Assembly: GCA_002382445.1 (NCBI GenBank)
Contig: DGAQ01000073.1
Coordinates: 151,583-215,582, forward strand
Origin: Porticoccaceae bacterium UBA4026
Lineage (GTDB): Bacteria; Pseudomonadota; Gammaproteobacteria; Pseudomonadales; Porticoccaceae
Length of the DNA stretch: 64,000 nt
Direction: 5' to 3'
Positions within the stretch are counted from its first letter, which is position 1, and every line of letters starts with the position of its first letter. Positions 56,716 through 64,000 of this stretch are shown here, in pieces. The notes under the pieces are model-generated. The model was not told where the DNA came from, did not search any database, and worked only from the letters and a program-made list of their open reading frames with translations. Position numbers and translations under genes: made by a program.

Positions 56716-57621
56716 CTAATCGCTTGAAATTAGGTGATTGTGATGGGTGATAGCACGACTCTCATTCAATTGATATAAGTGATCGACTTGCTCCGGCATG
56801 CAAGACAGGCAGTGCTCAGTGATACGCTGAGAGTAGTTGATAAAGTGTCGGATATCATCTTCGGTCATAATGTTTGAAATAGCTCGTTCTGTATTACTGA
56901 GTCTTAAGCGCTCGGCCAACTTCTGCTCTTGTTCTAGCCGCCAGTGAAAAACCCTATCAAAAGAGGGCGCTCTAAGCATTACGCGGCGATCAACCATATT
57001 AAATAAGGTTTGATAATTTCCTGCTAAAGCGTCATTGACGAAATGACGCCATAAACCCTCGGCATCAGATTGTCGTTCTAAGTCGTTAATCGGCACGGCT
57101 AACTTTTCGTCCGCCTCTGGAGTGGCACCAAAACACCAGCCCTCAATCACTATGAGCCCAACAGGGCCTTCTATCATTGAACATTCTCTAATTCCAACTC
57201 TGTCATCAGTGCTCTTATCAAACCGGGCAAGAAGAGTTTTTTTACCACACTTAAGACTATTAATAGAATTAATAGCGAGCTCAACGTCGTGAGTGCCAGG
57301 CACGCCGCGGACGGCTAATAGAGGGTGCACGTCACGCGCAAGGAGGTTGCGCTGTTTCTTAGTTAGATAAAAATCGTCCATCGACAGGGCCACGGCGGTT
57401 ACGTCATATTGGCTCTCTACTTGGGTGCAAAGATAATCGGCCAGTGTTGACTTGCCTGATCCCTGACAGCCGTTAACACCTATTATCTGAATACGTGGGT
57501 CGCGTTCATAACGTTCGCCAAACTCCGTGATGATCGGAGAAAACCACTGCTCAGCCATCGAAAGATAAGAATCAGGCAATCTATGACGGTTAATAAAGCT
57601 TTGCAATGCGGGCGTTGTCAT
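56716..57621 (-). CDS. P-loop kinase, D-glycerate 3-kinase (GLYK) / YggC-like
   Basis: 301-aa cytoplasmic P-loop kinase of the phosphoribulokinase/uridine-kinase superfamily. Walker A GCQGSGKST is at residues 51-59, SMDDFYLTKKQR is the substrate-side block, and VIEGWCFG resembles Walker B. The match is to the plant-type glycerate kinase family, which forms 3-phosphoglycerate from D-glycerate. The substrate is not proven by the sequence. No glycerate pathway genes are next to it. Confidence 0.8.
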   Translation of the reverse strand: MTTPALQSFINRHRLPDSYLSMAEQWFSPIITEFGERYERDPRIQIIGVNGCQGSGKSTLADYLCTQVESQYDVTAVALSMDDFYLTKKQRNLLARDVHPLLAVRGVPGTHDVELAINSINSLKCGKKTLLARFDKSTDDRVGIRECSMIEGPVGLIVIEGWCFGATPEADEKLAVPINDLERQSDAEGLWRHFVNDALAGNYQTLFNMVDRRVMLRAPSFDRVFHWRLEQEQKLAERLRLSNTERAISNIMTEDDIRHFINYSQRITEHCLSCMPEQVDHLYQLNESRAITHHNHLISSD

Positions 57622-57706
57622 AAAATTGAAGCTCTAAAGAAGCGGTATAAGATAAACCGTTAGTATCTTTATAATATAGGATGAAATACCTAATCTAAAG
57701 CACCGT

Positions 57707-57729
57707 TTGTCATAAATTACTGGCATAAT
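57707..57729 (+). promoter_or_regulatory. Possible promoter with one Pho-box-like half site upstream of alkaline phosphatase
   Basis: TTGTCAT (57707-57713) matches six of seven bases of the Pho box repeat CTGTCAT, and CATAAT (57724-57729) ten bases downstream looks like a -10 element. The expected second Pho repeat 11 bp upstream is not recognisable; CTGGCAT at 57720-57726 is off register. This is a tentative reading. Confidence 0.25.
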
Positions 57730-57776
57730 CTGGGAGAAATTCAATTCAGGGAACATTTTTATTTGGACTAAATATT

Positions 57777-59198
57777 ATGGGCTATCATTCAGGCAAGAGC
57801 GTTAATCTAATCCTCGGCGCACTTTTATGTGCAGCCCTGTGCGCAATTTCGGCCATCAGCAACGCGGGAAACGTGATTCTAATTATCGGTGATGGTATGG
57901 ACGATCATCAAGTGACTATAGCGCGTAACTATTTAGTGGGCAGTCGAGGCAAGCTTACGCTTGATCAACTGCCGTTGAGAAGTACTGCTCAGGTGTTATC
58001 GGTTGATGATAAAAATCCAGATCGACCGATTTATGTCGCTGACTCGGCAAACAGTGCCACCTCTATGGCTAGCGGTGTTGCAACGAGCGTTGGACGGATA
58101 GGTACTAGCGCCGGTGACGATAGAGACTTAGTTAATATTATTGAGCTGGCGCGGAAGAAGGGCATCAAAACGGGGATAGTGACTACTGCTAGTATTACCG
58201 ATGCAACACCATCCGCCTTTTACGCGCATGTCAGTCTACGTGACTGCGAAAACCCTGAGATGATGGTTGAAGTAGAGACATACTTTGGCACTATTATTGA
58301 TTGCTCTCAAGACCTAAAAAGTAATGCTGGCCTCGGTTCTATTTCAGAGCAGTTAGTGGACTCTGGGGTTGATGTAGCCCTTGGTGGCGGAGCGAAACAT
58401 TTTATTCCACTAGGCGAGGGTTCAGATCAAACGGTCCTGCAACTAGCCGAAAAGACTGGCTATCAGGTGGTGACAACTGCGCTTGAACTGGCTACCAAAG
58501 GTTCAGGTAAACTGCTCGGTTTGTTTTCACCCAGCACTATGCCGGTTATGTGGCGCGGTGAAGGTGGCCGAGCGGCGGAAAAGCCCGTACCGAGTCTGTT
58601 AAACAGCTTACACTGGACGCTTGGCTCAGTCACCTACCCCGAGCCAATGGACTGTGAAGATAATCCTGAATATATAGGCATGCCAAGCCTTGCGTTGATG
58701 AGCGAGACGGCCTTGTCGCGTTTGACGGCTGACGACGATACCTTTTTCTTGATGATCGAATCAGCATCAATCGATAAGCAATCACATCAGCGTAAAGCCT
58801 GTGGCAGTATTGGGGAATTACAGCAACTTGATGAGACTCTTGGCGTAGCACTAGCTTTTGCTGAAAGCCATCCTGGTACGCTTATTTTAGTCACAGCTGA
58901 TCATGGTCAGGCTGCGCAGTTAGTGGCTGAGAGAACTCTTTTTAGTGATATTCCAATGCCTGTCTATAGTCCTGGGCACGTAGCTCGTATCAATACACTA
59001 GAAGGCGAAGTCATGGCCGTGAACTACGCTACCAACGATTTTATTATTGAAGAGCACACCGGAGTTAACGTACCCTTGCTCAGTAATGCTGTGGGTCAAG
59101 GGTTAGTGCCGGCTATGGTCACTCAACCTGAAATTTTCAATATTATTAAGAGCCATCTATTGAAACAAAAACAATCAGACCCCATAAATAGGATCTAG
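57777..59198 (+). CDS. phoA: Alkaline phosphatase (PhoA family)
   Basis: Exported phosphomonoesterase that scavenges phosphate. 473 aa with signal peptide about 1-30. Nucleophile Ser90 within DSANSATSMASG (the DSA motif), metal ligands in IIGDGMDD, ESASIDKQSHQ (Glu328) and TADHGQAAQLV (Asp375, His376), typical of the PhoA family. It stands between the divergent kinase gene and a GST; no pst or phoBR genes are nearby. Confidence 0.93.
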   Translation: MGYHSGKSVNLILGALLCAALCAISAISNAGNVILIIGDGMDDHQVTIARNYLVGSRGKLTLDQLPLRSTAQVLSVDDKNPDRPIYVADSANSATSMASGVATSVGRIGTSAGDDRDLVNIIELARKKGIKTGIVTTASITDATPSAFYAHVSLRDCENPEMMVEVETYFGTIIDCSQDLKSNAGLGSISEQLVDSGVDVALGGGAKHFIPLGEGSDQTVLQLAEKTGYQVVTTALELATKGSGKLLGLFSPSTMPVMWRGEGGRAAEKPVPSLLNSLHWTLGSVTYPEPMDCEDNPEYIGMPSLALMSETALSRLTADDDTFFLMIESASIDKQSHQRKACGSIGELQQLDETLGVALAFAESHPGTLILVTADHGQAAQLVAERTLFSDIPMPVYSPGHVARINTLEGEVMAVNYATNDFIIEEHTGVNVPLLSNAVGQGLVPAMVTQPEIFNIIKSHLLKQKQSDPINRI

Positions 59199-59202
59199 AG
59201 TC

Positions 59203-59835
59203 ATGTTGACAGTACATCACCTGAATAACTCACGCTCTCAGCGTATCATTTGGCTGCTTGAAGAGCTGGGTGTTGATTACCAGATTAAGAGCTATCAGCG
59301 TGACCCGGTCACGAGTTTAGCACCACCAGAGCTTGAGGCAGTGCATCCCTTGGGGAAATCCCCGGTGCTAACTGATGGAGCTGTTACAGTGTTTGAATCG
59401 GGCGCTATTATCGACTATCTGTTGCGTCATTACGGTGGTGGCCAGTTTTTACCCACGACAGGTAGTAATGATCATGAGCGATACCTTCAGTGGCTGCACT
59501 ACGGGGAGAGTGGTGCTGTGTTGCCATTAATGCTCAAACTTTACACATCTAAGCTCCCCGATGGTGGCGAGGCCTTGAAACCGCGCATTAATGATGAGTT
59601 AACCCGACATTTGGGCTACATAGAACAATCCTTAGAAGGCCTTAGTTGGTTTGTGGGGGATACCTTTAGCGGTGCAGATATTCAGTTGTCCTTTATTGCC
59701 GAAATTGCCCCCATGATGTATTCCGCTGATAAACTCCCTAACCTAATGGCATTTCGTGATCGATGTCATGAGCGTCCGGCCTACCAGCGCGGTATAGCTA
59801 AAACTAACTTTTATGCCTATGGGCCAAAACAATAG
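59203..59835 (+). CDS. Glutathione S-transferase family protein
   Basis: 210 aa. Thioredoxin-like N-domain (about 1-80) with LNNSRSQRIIWLLEELGVDY and the glutathione-binding ESGAIIDYLL; the helical C-domain covers about 90-200. The SRSQRI start fits bacterial GSTs with an N-terminal Ser as the likely active residue. It follows phoA by 4 bp, so probably co-transcribed. Substrate unknown. Confidence 0.9.
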   Translation: MLTVHHLNNSRSQRIIWLLEELGVDYQIKSYQRDPVTSLAPPELEAVHPLGKSPVLTDGAVTVFESGAIIDYLLRHYGGGQFLPTTGSNDHERYLQWLHYGESGAVLPLMLKLYTSKLPDGGEALKPRINDELTRHLGYIEQSLEGLSWFVGDTFSGADIQLSFIAEIAPMMYSADKLPNLMAFRDRCHERPAYQRGIAKTNFYAYGPKQ

Positions 59836-59842
59836 AGAAACC

Positions 59843-60826
59843 ATGATTAAAATATCGCTTAAAATCGGCCTAAGTTTTATGTGTCTAGGCTTTTTAGTCG
59901 CCTGTAGTGAAAATAAAGTGCCCCTTGTGTGCCTGCCGGGCAGTGACGCTAATCAAACGGTTAACGTGAGTGGCGGTGATTTTAAATTTGGCGATAATCG
60001 TTATTATCCTGACGAAGGACCGGTCAAAATAATCCGGGTTGCTGACTTCAATATTGATAAAACCGAAGTTACTAATGGCCAGTTTAAAGCCTTTGTTGAG
60101 GCTACCGGTTATGTCACTGCTGCCGAACGTGGCCTGTCTGAACTAGAGTTTCCGCAGATTCCATCAGAGTTTAGAGAGCCAGGTTCTATGGTGTTTGTTG
60201 CTCCTGATTTAGACAAGCCAAGTTCGCCCTCAACCTGGTGGCGGTTCATTCCAGGTGCTAATTGGCAGCATCCTGAGGGACCTGCCAGTTCCATTGAGGG
60301 GAAAGAAACCTATCCAGTGGTTCAGATTGTCCATGCCGATGCTGTAGCCTATGCCCAGTGGCTGGGGCGACGCTTACCCACTGAGGCGGAGTGGGAATAT
60401 GCCTCTCGAGGTGGGCTAGATGGCGCGTCTTTTTCGTGGGGAGAAGAGAGCCCCAATGTTGGTAAACCAAAAGCCAATACTTGGCAAGGGCGCTTTCCCT
60501 ACAGTAATATGAACGAAGATGGTTTTGTTGGTAGCTCCCCTGTAGGCTGTTTTGCAGCCAACGGACTTGGATTATACGATACCACTGGTAATGTCTGGGA
60601 GTGGACTGATACGGCTTATGGACCTGATCGCAAACGAGATTACGGTATGCAAGGCTATGACCCGCAGCAACCGGGTGTGACGGTTAAGACTCTCAAAGGC
60701 GGTTCCTTTTTGTGCTCAGACAATTACTGTCAGCGCTTTCGGCCCGCTGCGCGACAGGCTCAAGATACGACTTTGGCATCATCCCACATTGGGTTTCGCA
60801 CAGCGGGAGAAATTCCAGCCTACTAG
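59843..60826 (+). CDS. Lipoprotein of the formylglycine-generating enzyme (SUMF1/FGE) family
   Basis: 327 aa. Start chosen at ATG 59843, giving a lipoprotein signal peptide with lipobox LVAC; the Cys is at about residue 22. FGE-sulfatase domain about 35-325: FNIDKTEVTNGQFKAFVE, VVQIVHADAVAYAQWLGRRL, LPTEAEWEYASRGG, and TGNVWEWTDT. GGSFLCSDNYCQRFRPAAR holds C291 and C296, the C-x4-C pair that binds copper in true FGEs (human C336/C341). This points to real formylglycine-generating activity rather than the inactive homologues. An exported FGE is uncommon; no sulfatase is encoded nearby. Gene 8 bp after GST. Confidence 0.88.
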   Translation: MIKISLKIGLSFMCLGFLVACSENKVPLVCLPGSDANQTVNVSGGDFKFGDNRYYPDEGPVKIIRVADFNIDKTEVTNGQFKAFVEATGYVTAAERGLSELEFPQIPSEFREPGSMVFVAPDLDKPSSPSTWWRFIPGANWQHPEGPASSIEGKETYPVVQIVHADAVAYAQWLGRRLPTEAEWEYASRGGLDGASFSWGEESPNVGKPKANTWQGRFPYSNMNEDGFVGSSPVGCFAANGLGLYDTTGNVWEWTDTAYGPDRKRDYGMQGYDPQQPGVTVKTLKGGSFLCSDNYCQRFRPAARQAQDTTLASSHIGFRTAGEIPAY

Positions 60827-60852
60827 TTTAATTTAAGAGGGTGACTGACTGT

Positions 60853-61728
60853 TCAAAAAGGTTTGCGCTGATAAATCCGCAGAGAAAAATGGACGGGTGT
60901 AATCAAAAGAGAAAGGGTTGCCAGCTGTTCTTGCTGTTCAGCATTGGTATGCCAGTAATAGGGGGTCATGGTCAATAGGGCAAGAATGTCAGGCCCCTTC
61001 ACGGTGATCTCTGCCTTAACGTCTATCTGTTCCTTAAGATCAAAGGACGGGTGTTCATCCAATACCTTAAAGTTGCCGGCATGGGGTTGATGCTGTTCAT
61101 AAATGTGCGCAGTAAGGCCTGTGAGATGCTCCTCTCCGGGCCCCACCATCAGGAGGACACCGTCAGTTCTTAAAATTCGTGCGGCCTCCTCCGGGCATAT
61201 TGGTGAGAACACCGAGAGGGCGGTATCTATACTATTGTCAAACAGGGGTACCTTATAAGCACTGTCTACAACCAGTTGAGCATCCAACTTACGTTTTGCT
61301 GCTAAACGTACGCCGACTTTAGAAATATCTAAGCCAAGCAGTTCTAGGTTGGCGTTGGAAATCTTAGCCGCATTTCGCAATTGTTGTAGGTAATAGCCTT
61401 CACCACAGCCAATATCTAGCAATTTTTGTTCGAAACCAAGAGGACAGTTATTGACTGCAGTAATGATGGCGTCAGCTAGAGGTTGATAATAACCACCATT
61501 TAAAAATCGTTGCCGACTCTTTATCATTTGATCGCTGTCACCAGGCGTTTTACTGCGCTTGTGCTGGGCTAGATGCAGGTTGAGGTAGCCCTCGCGGGCT
61601 ACATCAAAGCTATGGCTGTTGGCACAGCGATAGACGCCTGTCTCACTACCTGTGACGGCACTTAGCTCGCCGTCGCAGTTGGGGCATTTAAGCGCAGTGG
61701 CTATACGCGGGTCGGTCTCTAAAATAAT
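60853..61728 (-). CDS. rlmA: 23S rRNA (guanine-N1)-methyltransferase RlmA, proposed ATT start
   Basis: S-adenosylmethionine-dependent methyltransferase that makes m1G745 in 23S rRNA in E. coli. The frame contains the whole family pattern: an N-terminal zinc site (CPNC at about residues 18-21 and CANSH), [20 protein letters not shown], the class I SAM motif [15 protein letters not shown] and [15 protein letters not shown]. coli RlmA is 269 aa; an ATG at 61527 would give only 224 aa and remove the zinc site. From the stop codon at 61738-61740 to 61527 the frame has no ATG, GTG or TTG. ATT at 61728 (291 aa) is preceded by GAGG at 61736-61739, seven bases away, and overlaps the fhs end. ATA at 61704 is another candidate. 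A sequence error cannot be ruled out. Confidence 0.85.
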   Translation of the reverse strand: MILETDPRIATALKCPNCDGELSAVTGSETGVYRCANSHSFDVAREGYLNLHLAQHKRSKTPGDSDQMIKSRQRFLNGGYYQPLADAIITAVNNCPLGFEQKLLDIGCGEGYYLQQLRNAAKISNANLELLGLDISKVGVRLAAKRKLDAQLVVDSAYKVPLFDNSIDTALSVFSPICPEEAARILRTDGVLLMVGPGEEHLTGLTAHIYEQHQPHAGNFKVLDEHPSFDLKEQIDVKAEITVKGPDILALLTMTPYYWHTNAEQQEQLATLSLLITPVHFSLRIYQRKPF

Positions 61729-63386
61729 CCAACTACCTCACCATTTTCGTCAATATCGATATTGTTCGCAGCGGGTACTCTTGGCAGGCCAGGCATGGTC
61801 ATAATATCGCCACAGACCACTACAATAAAACCAGCACCGGCAGATAATCGAACTTCACGAATTGCCACCATATGGTTGTTGGGCGCCCCTTTGAGATTCA
61901 TGTCTGTCGAGAAGCTATATTGAGTTTTGGCAATACACACCGGGAAATGGCCATAACCAGCCTCTTGGAAGCCGTTAATTTGGTCCCGAATTTTTTGGTC
62001 GGCAATAATATCATCGGCACGATAAAGGCGTGTAGCTACCGTCTTAATCTTGTCCCAAATTGGCATGTCATCGGCATAGAGCGGTGCAAAGTTAGCATGG
62101 CCGCCATCGACTAAAGCAACCACTTCATGAGCTAAGGCTTCGCTACCCGCGCCACCATCGGCCCAATGGGTACACTCAATAGCTTTCACGCCATTTGATT
62201 CAGTTACCTGCTTAATCATAGCGATTTCGGCATCGGTATCGGTTGTAAATCGGTTGATCGCAACCACGACTGGCACACCAAATGATTTAACGTTCTCAAT
62301 GTGCCGTACTAGGTTACTACAACCCTCATGTAAGGCCTCTACATTCTCTTGCCCCAGGTCGTCTTTACTGACGTGACCGTGCATTTTAAGCGCTCTCACC
62401 GTGGCAACGATGACTGCGGCGTCGGGGCTTAAGTTGGCGCTGCGGCATTTGATATTAAAGAATTTCTCCGCCCCCAAGTCTGCTCCAAAGCCGGCTTCTG
62501 TTACCACATAGTCAGCTAGTTTTAGGCCCGCTTTGGTAGCTATAACTGAGTTGCAGCCATGAGCAATATTGGCAAAGGGGCCGCCGTGGATAATCGCCGG
62601 ATTGTTTTCCAAGGTCTGTACTAAATTCGGTGCAATCGCATCTTTAAGCAACACTGCCATGGCGCCAATACCCTGAATCTCACTGGCTAAAATTGGTTGA
62701 TTATCGCGAGTGTAAGCCACAACGATTTTGTTTAGCCGGGCCTTAAGATCTTCAAGATCGTTGGCTAGGCAGAATATGGCCATAATTTCTGAAGCCACTG
62801 TAATGTCATAGCCGTCTTCACGAGGGAAACCATTGCCGGGGCCACCAAGACCACAGTTAATACTACGAAGGGCGCGATCATTCATGTCAATCACACGCTT
62901 CCATTGAATACGACGAGCATCTATTTCCAGACTGTTGCCCCAATGGATATGATTGTCGAGCAGGGCAGAGAGTAGATTGTGGGCCGCGCCTATTGCGTGG
63001 AAGTCCCCTGTAAAGTGCAGGTTGATATCTTCCATCGGTACTACCTGAGCATAACCTCCGCCAGCCGCGCCACCCTTCATGCCAAAACAGGGTCCAAGAC
63101 TTGGTTCGCGTAGACAGACAATAGATTTTTTACCTATTTTGTTTAGGCTGTCATTAAGGCCAACAGAGGTCGTGGTTTTGCCTTCGCCAGCTGGGGTTGG
63201 GCTAATTGCAGTCACCAAAATTAACTTTCCATCAGGACGATCTTTCAGCGAGGCCAAATATTCAGGAGCGATTTTTGCTTTAGTTTTGCCATAGGGTATA
63301 AGCGCAGACTCTGGTATACCAATACCTGCGGCTACGTCGATGATCGCTTTCATCTTGCTGTTCCGGGCGATTTCAATGTCACTCAT
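61719..63386 (-). CDS. fhs: Formate-tetrahydrofolate ligase
   Basis: Cytoplasmic ATP-dependent synthesis of 10-formyl-THF from formate and THF. 555 aa, the monofunctional bacterial length. ATP-binding loop is in [14 protein letters not shown] at about residues 62-75, then [34 protein letters not shown], and the C-terminal [14 protein letters not shown]. Upstream and divergent is a dimethylglycine dehydrogenase-like gene, which fits shared one-carbon chemistry. Overlaps rlmA at its 3' end. Confidence 0.97.
   Translation of the reverse strand: MSDIEIARNSKMKAIIDVAAGIGIPESALIPYGKTKAKIAPEYLASLKDRPDGKLILVTAISPTPAGEGKTTTSVGLNDSLNKIGKKSIVCLREPSLGPCFGMKGGAAGGGYAQVVPMEDINLHFTGDFHAIGAAHNLLSALLDNHIHWGNSLEIDARRIQWKRVIDMNDRALRSINCGLGGPGNGFPREDGYDITVASEIMAIFCLANDLEDLKARLNKIVVAYTRDNQPILASEIQGIGAMAVLLKDAIAPNLVQTLENNPAIIHGGPFANIAHGCNSVIATKAGLKLADYVVTEAGFGADLGAEKFFNIKCRSANLSPDAAVIVATVRALKMHGHVSKDDLGQENVEALHEGCSNLVRHIENVKSFGVPVVVAINRFTTDTDAEIAMIKQVTESNGVKAIECTHWADGGAGSEALAHEVVALVDGGHANFAPLYADDMPIWDKIKTVATRLYRADDIIADQKIRDQINGFQEAGYGHFPVCIAKTQYSFSTDMNLKGAPNNHMVAIREVRLSAGAGFIVVVCGDIMTMPGLPRVPAANNIDIDENGEVVGLF
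61723..61739 (-). promoter_or_regulatory. Proposed ATT start and ribosome binding site of rlmA inside fhs 3' end
   Basis: On the minus strand GAGG (61739-61736), seven spacer bases and ATT (61728-61726), with a second ATT immediately following (61725-61723). These bases are also the last codons of fhs. Translational coupling to fhs is likely. Confidence 0.45.
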
Positions 63387-63615
63387 TGTTATAGCTCTCT
63401 CTTTTAATAGACGCCAATTTTTAGGTGCTACATCTTCCGTAAACCCTATGTTAGAGGGATTTCTAAGACCGTCAATGGCTGTCTTAAAAGCGACTCTAAA
63501 TGTTTGGCGTTGTCAGATATACAACAGTCGCAACTGTAGGCTAGCGTCTGTAATTTGCCAGTTACACTTCGCCACTATTGTAGGCCTAAATAACAGTTTA
63601 AATTGAGAAGTTGCT
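63387..63615. other. Divergent intergenic region between fhs and the dehydrogenase gene
   Basis: 229 bp with no supported gene. It must hold both divergent promoters. I see no clear operator palindrome or riboswitch. A short plus-strand frame from 63340 to 63606 overlaps fhs and has no recognisable content. Confidence 0.5.
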
Positions 63616-64000
63616 ATGAAGACAAGTGCGCAGGTGGTAGTGGTTGGCGGTGGTGTTGTGGGCGTTAGTACGCTCTATCATTTGGCTAAAAAAGGCTGGA
63701 CGGACGTAGTTTTAGTCGAACGTAAGGAGCTGACATCCGGTTCTACGTGGCACGCGGCAGGTTTGCTTCCTTTATTTAATATGAGTTACTCAGTGGGTAA
63801 ACTACATCAGTATTCGGTCGACTTTTATCACGAATTACAAGAAGAAACCGGCCAAAATGTTGGGTTTAGCGTGGTCTCTAATATACGATTGGCAGCCACA
63901 GAAGACCGCATGGATGAGTACAAATATTACTCGGGTATTGCTCAAACAGTGGGTGTAGAGGTTAATTTCTTGACGCCGGAAGAGGTTAAAGAGATCTGGC
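63616..64000 (+). CDS. FAD-dependent dimethylglycine/sarcosine dehydrogenase-like protein, N-terminal part (truncated by window edge)
   Basis: 128 codons are visible from ATG at 63616. They hold a Rossmann FAD site GGGVVGVSTLYHLAKKG at about 11-27, the LVERKELTSGSTWHAAGLLP block of DMGDH/sarcosine dehydrogenase proteins, and further DAO-fold sequence (SVGKLHQYSVDFY). This is the same family start as proteins with a C-terminal GcvT-like THF-binding domain, but the window ends too soon to show that. Divergent from fhs with 229 bp between. A role in glycine betaine or choline breakdown is inference. Confidence 0.85.
   Translation, partial: MKTSAQVVVVGGGVVGVSTLYHLAKKGWTDVVLVERKELTSGSTWHAAGLLPLFNMSYSVGKLHQYSVDFYHELQEETGQNVGFSVVSNIRLAATEDRMDEYKYYSGIAQTVGVEVNFLTPEEVKEIW

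Noticed and set aside
63340..63606. Plus-strand 88-codon frame at the fhs start
   Set aside because: Overlaps fhs antisense and the intergenic region; no recognisable content.

Overview
The window is a stretch of chromosome from a Gram-negative gammaproteobacterium, probably marine. The evidence is gammaproteobacterial gene order: PBP1A divergent from pilMNOPQ-aroK-aroB-gltB, orn/rsgA/psd, nnr-tsaE-ami-mutL-miaA-hfq-hflX-hflK-hflC-DUF2065-hisZ-purA, and a 13-gene nuo operon with fused nuoCD. Moderate G+C and a giant Ca2+-binding secreted protein fit a Cellvibrionales/SAR92-like marine lineage; that placement is a guess from gene style, not from a phylogeny. No rRNA, tRNA, CRISPR array, insertion sequence or prophage was seen.

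Layout. 1-723: N-terminal part of a class A penicillin-binding protein (minus strand). 924-5571: type IV pilus alignment complex and secretin (pilMNOPQ). 5568-7293: shikimate genes aroK and aroB. 7489-14793: an unusually long glutamate synthase large subunit followed, where gltD would be expected, by a CysJ-like diflavin reductase. 14824-18727: hemE, then minus-strand psd, an RhdA-type rhodanese and rsgA. 18888-20511: orn and queG, convergent and overlapping. 20568-33431: a long plus-strand housekeeping run covering metabolite repair, tRNA t6A, cell-wall amidase, mismatch repair, tRNA i6A, Hfq, HflX, HflKC, DUF2065, hisZ and purA. 33725-41131: one 2468-residue secreted multidomain metalloprotease-like protein. 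41668-56247: complete nuoA-N (complex I). 56290-60826: CBS protein, glycerate-kinase-like P-loop kinase, PhoA-type alkaline phosphatase, GST and a lipoprotein formylglycine-generating-enzyme homologue. 60853-63386: rlmA and fhs (minus strand). 63616-64000: start of a dimethylglycine/sarcosine dehydrogenase-like flavoprotein.

The points most worth a second look are: (1) the 1845-residue GltB variant paired with a CysJ-like reductase, which suggests a glutamate synthase with a non-GltD electron donor; (2) rlmA, whose conserved N-terminal zinc-finger region is open and in frame but has no ATG, GTG or TTG, so an ATT start overlapping the end of fhs is proposed; (3) the giant protein, in which two seven-bladed LVIVD propellers each appear inserted into the middle of a cadherin/Ig-like domain; (4) an exported FGE-like lipoprotein that keeps both copper-binding cysteines.

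Most of the rest is core metabolism in compact operons with 1-8 bp overlaps, and the function calls there are secure. Start codons were chosen by ribosome-binding site, overlap with the preceding gene and family length; doubtful ones are marked.
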